A stretch of 14,871 nucleotides of DNA, from positions 1-14,871 of the forward strand of contig CACAEM010000012.1 in the NCBI GenBank assembly GCA_902531455.1, given 5' to 3'. The notes under the pieces were generated by a model, which saw only the letters and a list, made by a program, of their open reading frames with translations, ran no database searches and was not told the DNA's origin. Below are positions 14,736 through 14,871 of this stretch, piece by piece (the stretch's first letter is position 1; each line of letters starts with the position of its first letter). A program made the translations under genes and the position numbers. Source of the DNA: an uncultured Pelagibacteraceae bacterium. GTDB taxonomy: Bacteria; Pseudomonadota; Alphaproteobacteria; Pelagibacterales; Pelagibacteraceae.

Positions 14736-14871
14736 TTAATTTTTGAAAAGAAATTTTTTAAATAATATTAGTATTGTTAATAGCTCTACCCTACCTATTA
14801 TCATGAAAATTATTAAATAAATCTTTGTTAAAAAAGAAAGATTATAAAAATCAAAATTCCCAAGCTCAAAC
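14736..14871 (-). CDS. trkH: TrkH-type potassium uptake protein, C-terminal 44 residues only
   Basis: The - strand is open from the window edge to TAA at 14738-14736 and encodes 44 residues. The sequence LGNFDFYNLSFLTKIYLIIF followed by MIIGRVELLTILILF and a short basic tail matches the C-terminus of TrkH/KtrB potassium channels. There the last helix carries G(M/R)xEL(L/F)T(I/V)L(V/I)LF and the protein ends soon after. TrkH is the membrane subunit of a K+ uptake system that works with the regulatory protein TrkA. The rest of the gene, including the selectivity filter, is outside the window, so this rests on one motif and a plausible end. The tRNA-Arg gene follows on the same strand. Confidence 0.75.
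   Translation of the reverse strand, partial: FELGNFDFYNLSFLTKIYLIIFMIIGRVELLTILILFKKFLFKN

Noticed and set aside
14727..14775. AATACTAAT/ATTAGTATT inverted repeat as a terminator of trkH
   Set aside because: One arm lies inside the coding sequence, the loop is 31 bases and no T-run follows on the - strand.
1..14871. CRISPR arrays, insertion sequences, prophage genes or rRNA
   Set aside because: No regularly spaced repeats, transposase motifs, phage proteins or rRNA-like stretches were seen on either strand.

Overview
The window looks like a piece of a streamlined, very AT-rich alphaproteobacterial genome, most likely the SAR11 / 'Candidatus Pelagibacter' group. The reasons are low-GC codon use (Lys, Asn and Ile codons dominate), gaps of 0-10 bp or 1-11 bp overlaps inside operons, a complete alphaproteobacterial-type aapJQMP amino-acid transporter, and no mobile DNA or CRISPR. 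This assignment is inference from content and style; no marker gene was compared.

Positions 1-2998 (+ strand). The 3' part of a 2-hydroxychromene-2-carboxylate isomerase-like gene comes first. A tight three-gene unit follows (546-1839): a 73-residue membrane protein, a low-molecular-weight-phosphatase-type arsenate reductase (arsC), and an aquaporin of the ars-linked AqpS type. It reads as a small arsenate detoxification module: ArsC reduces arsenate and the channel lets the product out. After a 193-bp untranslated stretch with pyrimidine tracts complementary to the ribosome-binding site comes a compact permease with the two-repeat layout of the PiT phosphate transporter family.

Positions 2995-9395 (- strand). 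Four genes read leftward and are nearly fused: valS, ilvD, a short manC/algA-type mannose-1-phosphate guanylyltransferase, and an EamA/DMT permease. valS/ilvD and ilvD/manC overlap by one base (TAATG), so translational coupling is likely. valS uses valine, and ilvD makes the last intermediate before it. The shared upstream region (9396-9514) faces tRNA genes on the other strand and holds a Fur-box-like palindrome.

Positions 9515-10091. tRNA-Cys(GCA) and tRNA-Asn(GUU) lie on the + strand, each with an encoded CCA. They converge on an XRE-family regulator on the - strand.

Positions 10167-14634 (- strand). This is the aapJQMP ABC importer for L-amino acids: periplasmic binding protein, two permeases and ATPase. 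A strong stem-loop terminator lies between aapJ and aapQ, and a weaker candidate follows aapP. The region upstream of aapJ contains several palindromes.

Positions 14635-14871 (- strand). tRNA-Arg(UCU) is followed at the window edge by the last 44 codons of a TrkH-type potassium transporter gene.

The most unusual parts are the arsC/aquaporin/small membrane protein/PiT-like neighbourhood with its possible RNA leader, and the ManC protein that lacks the usual linker domain.
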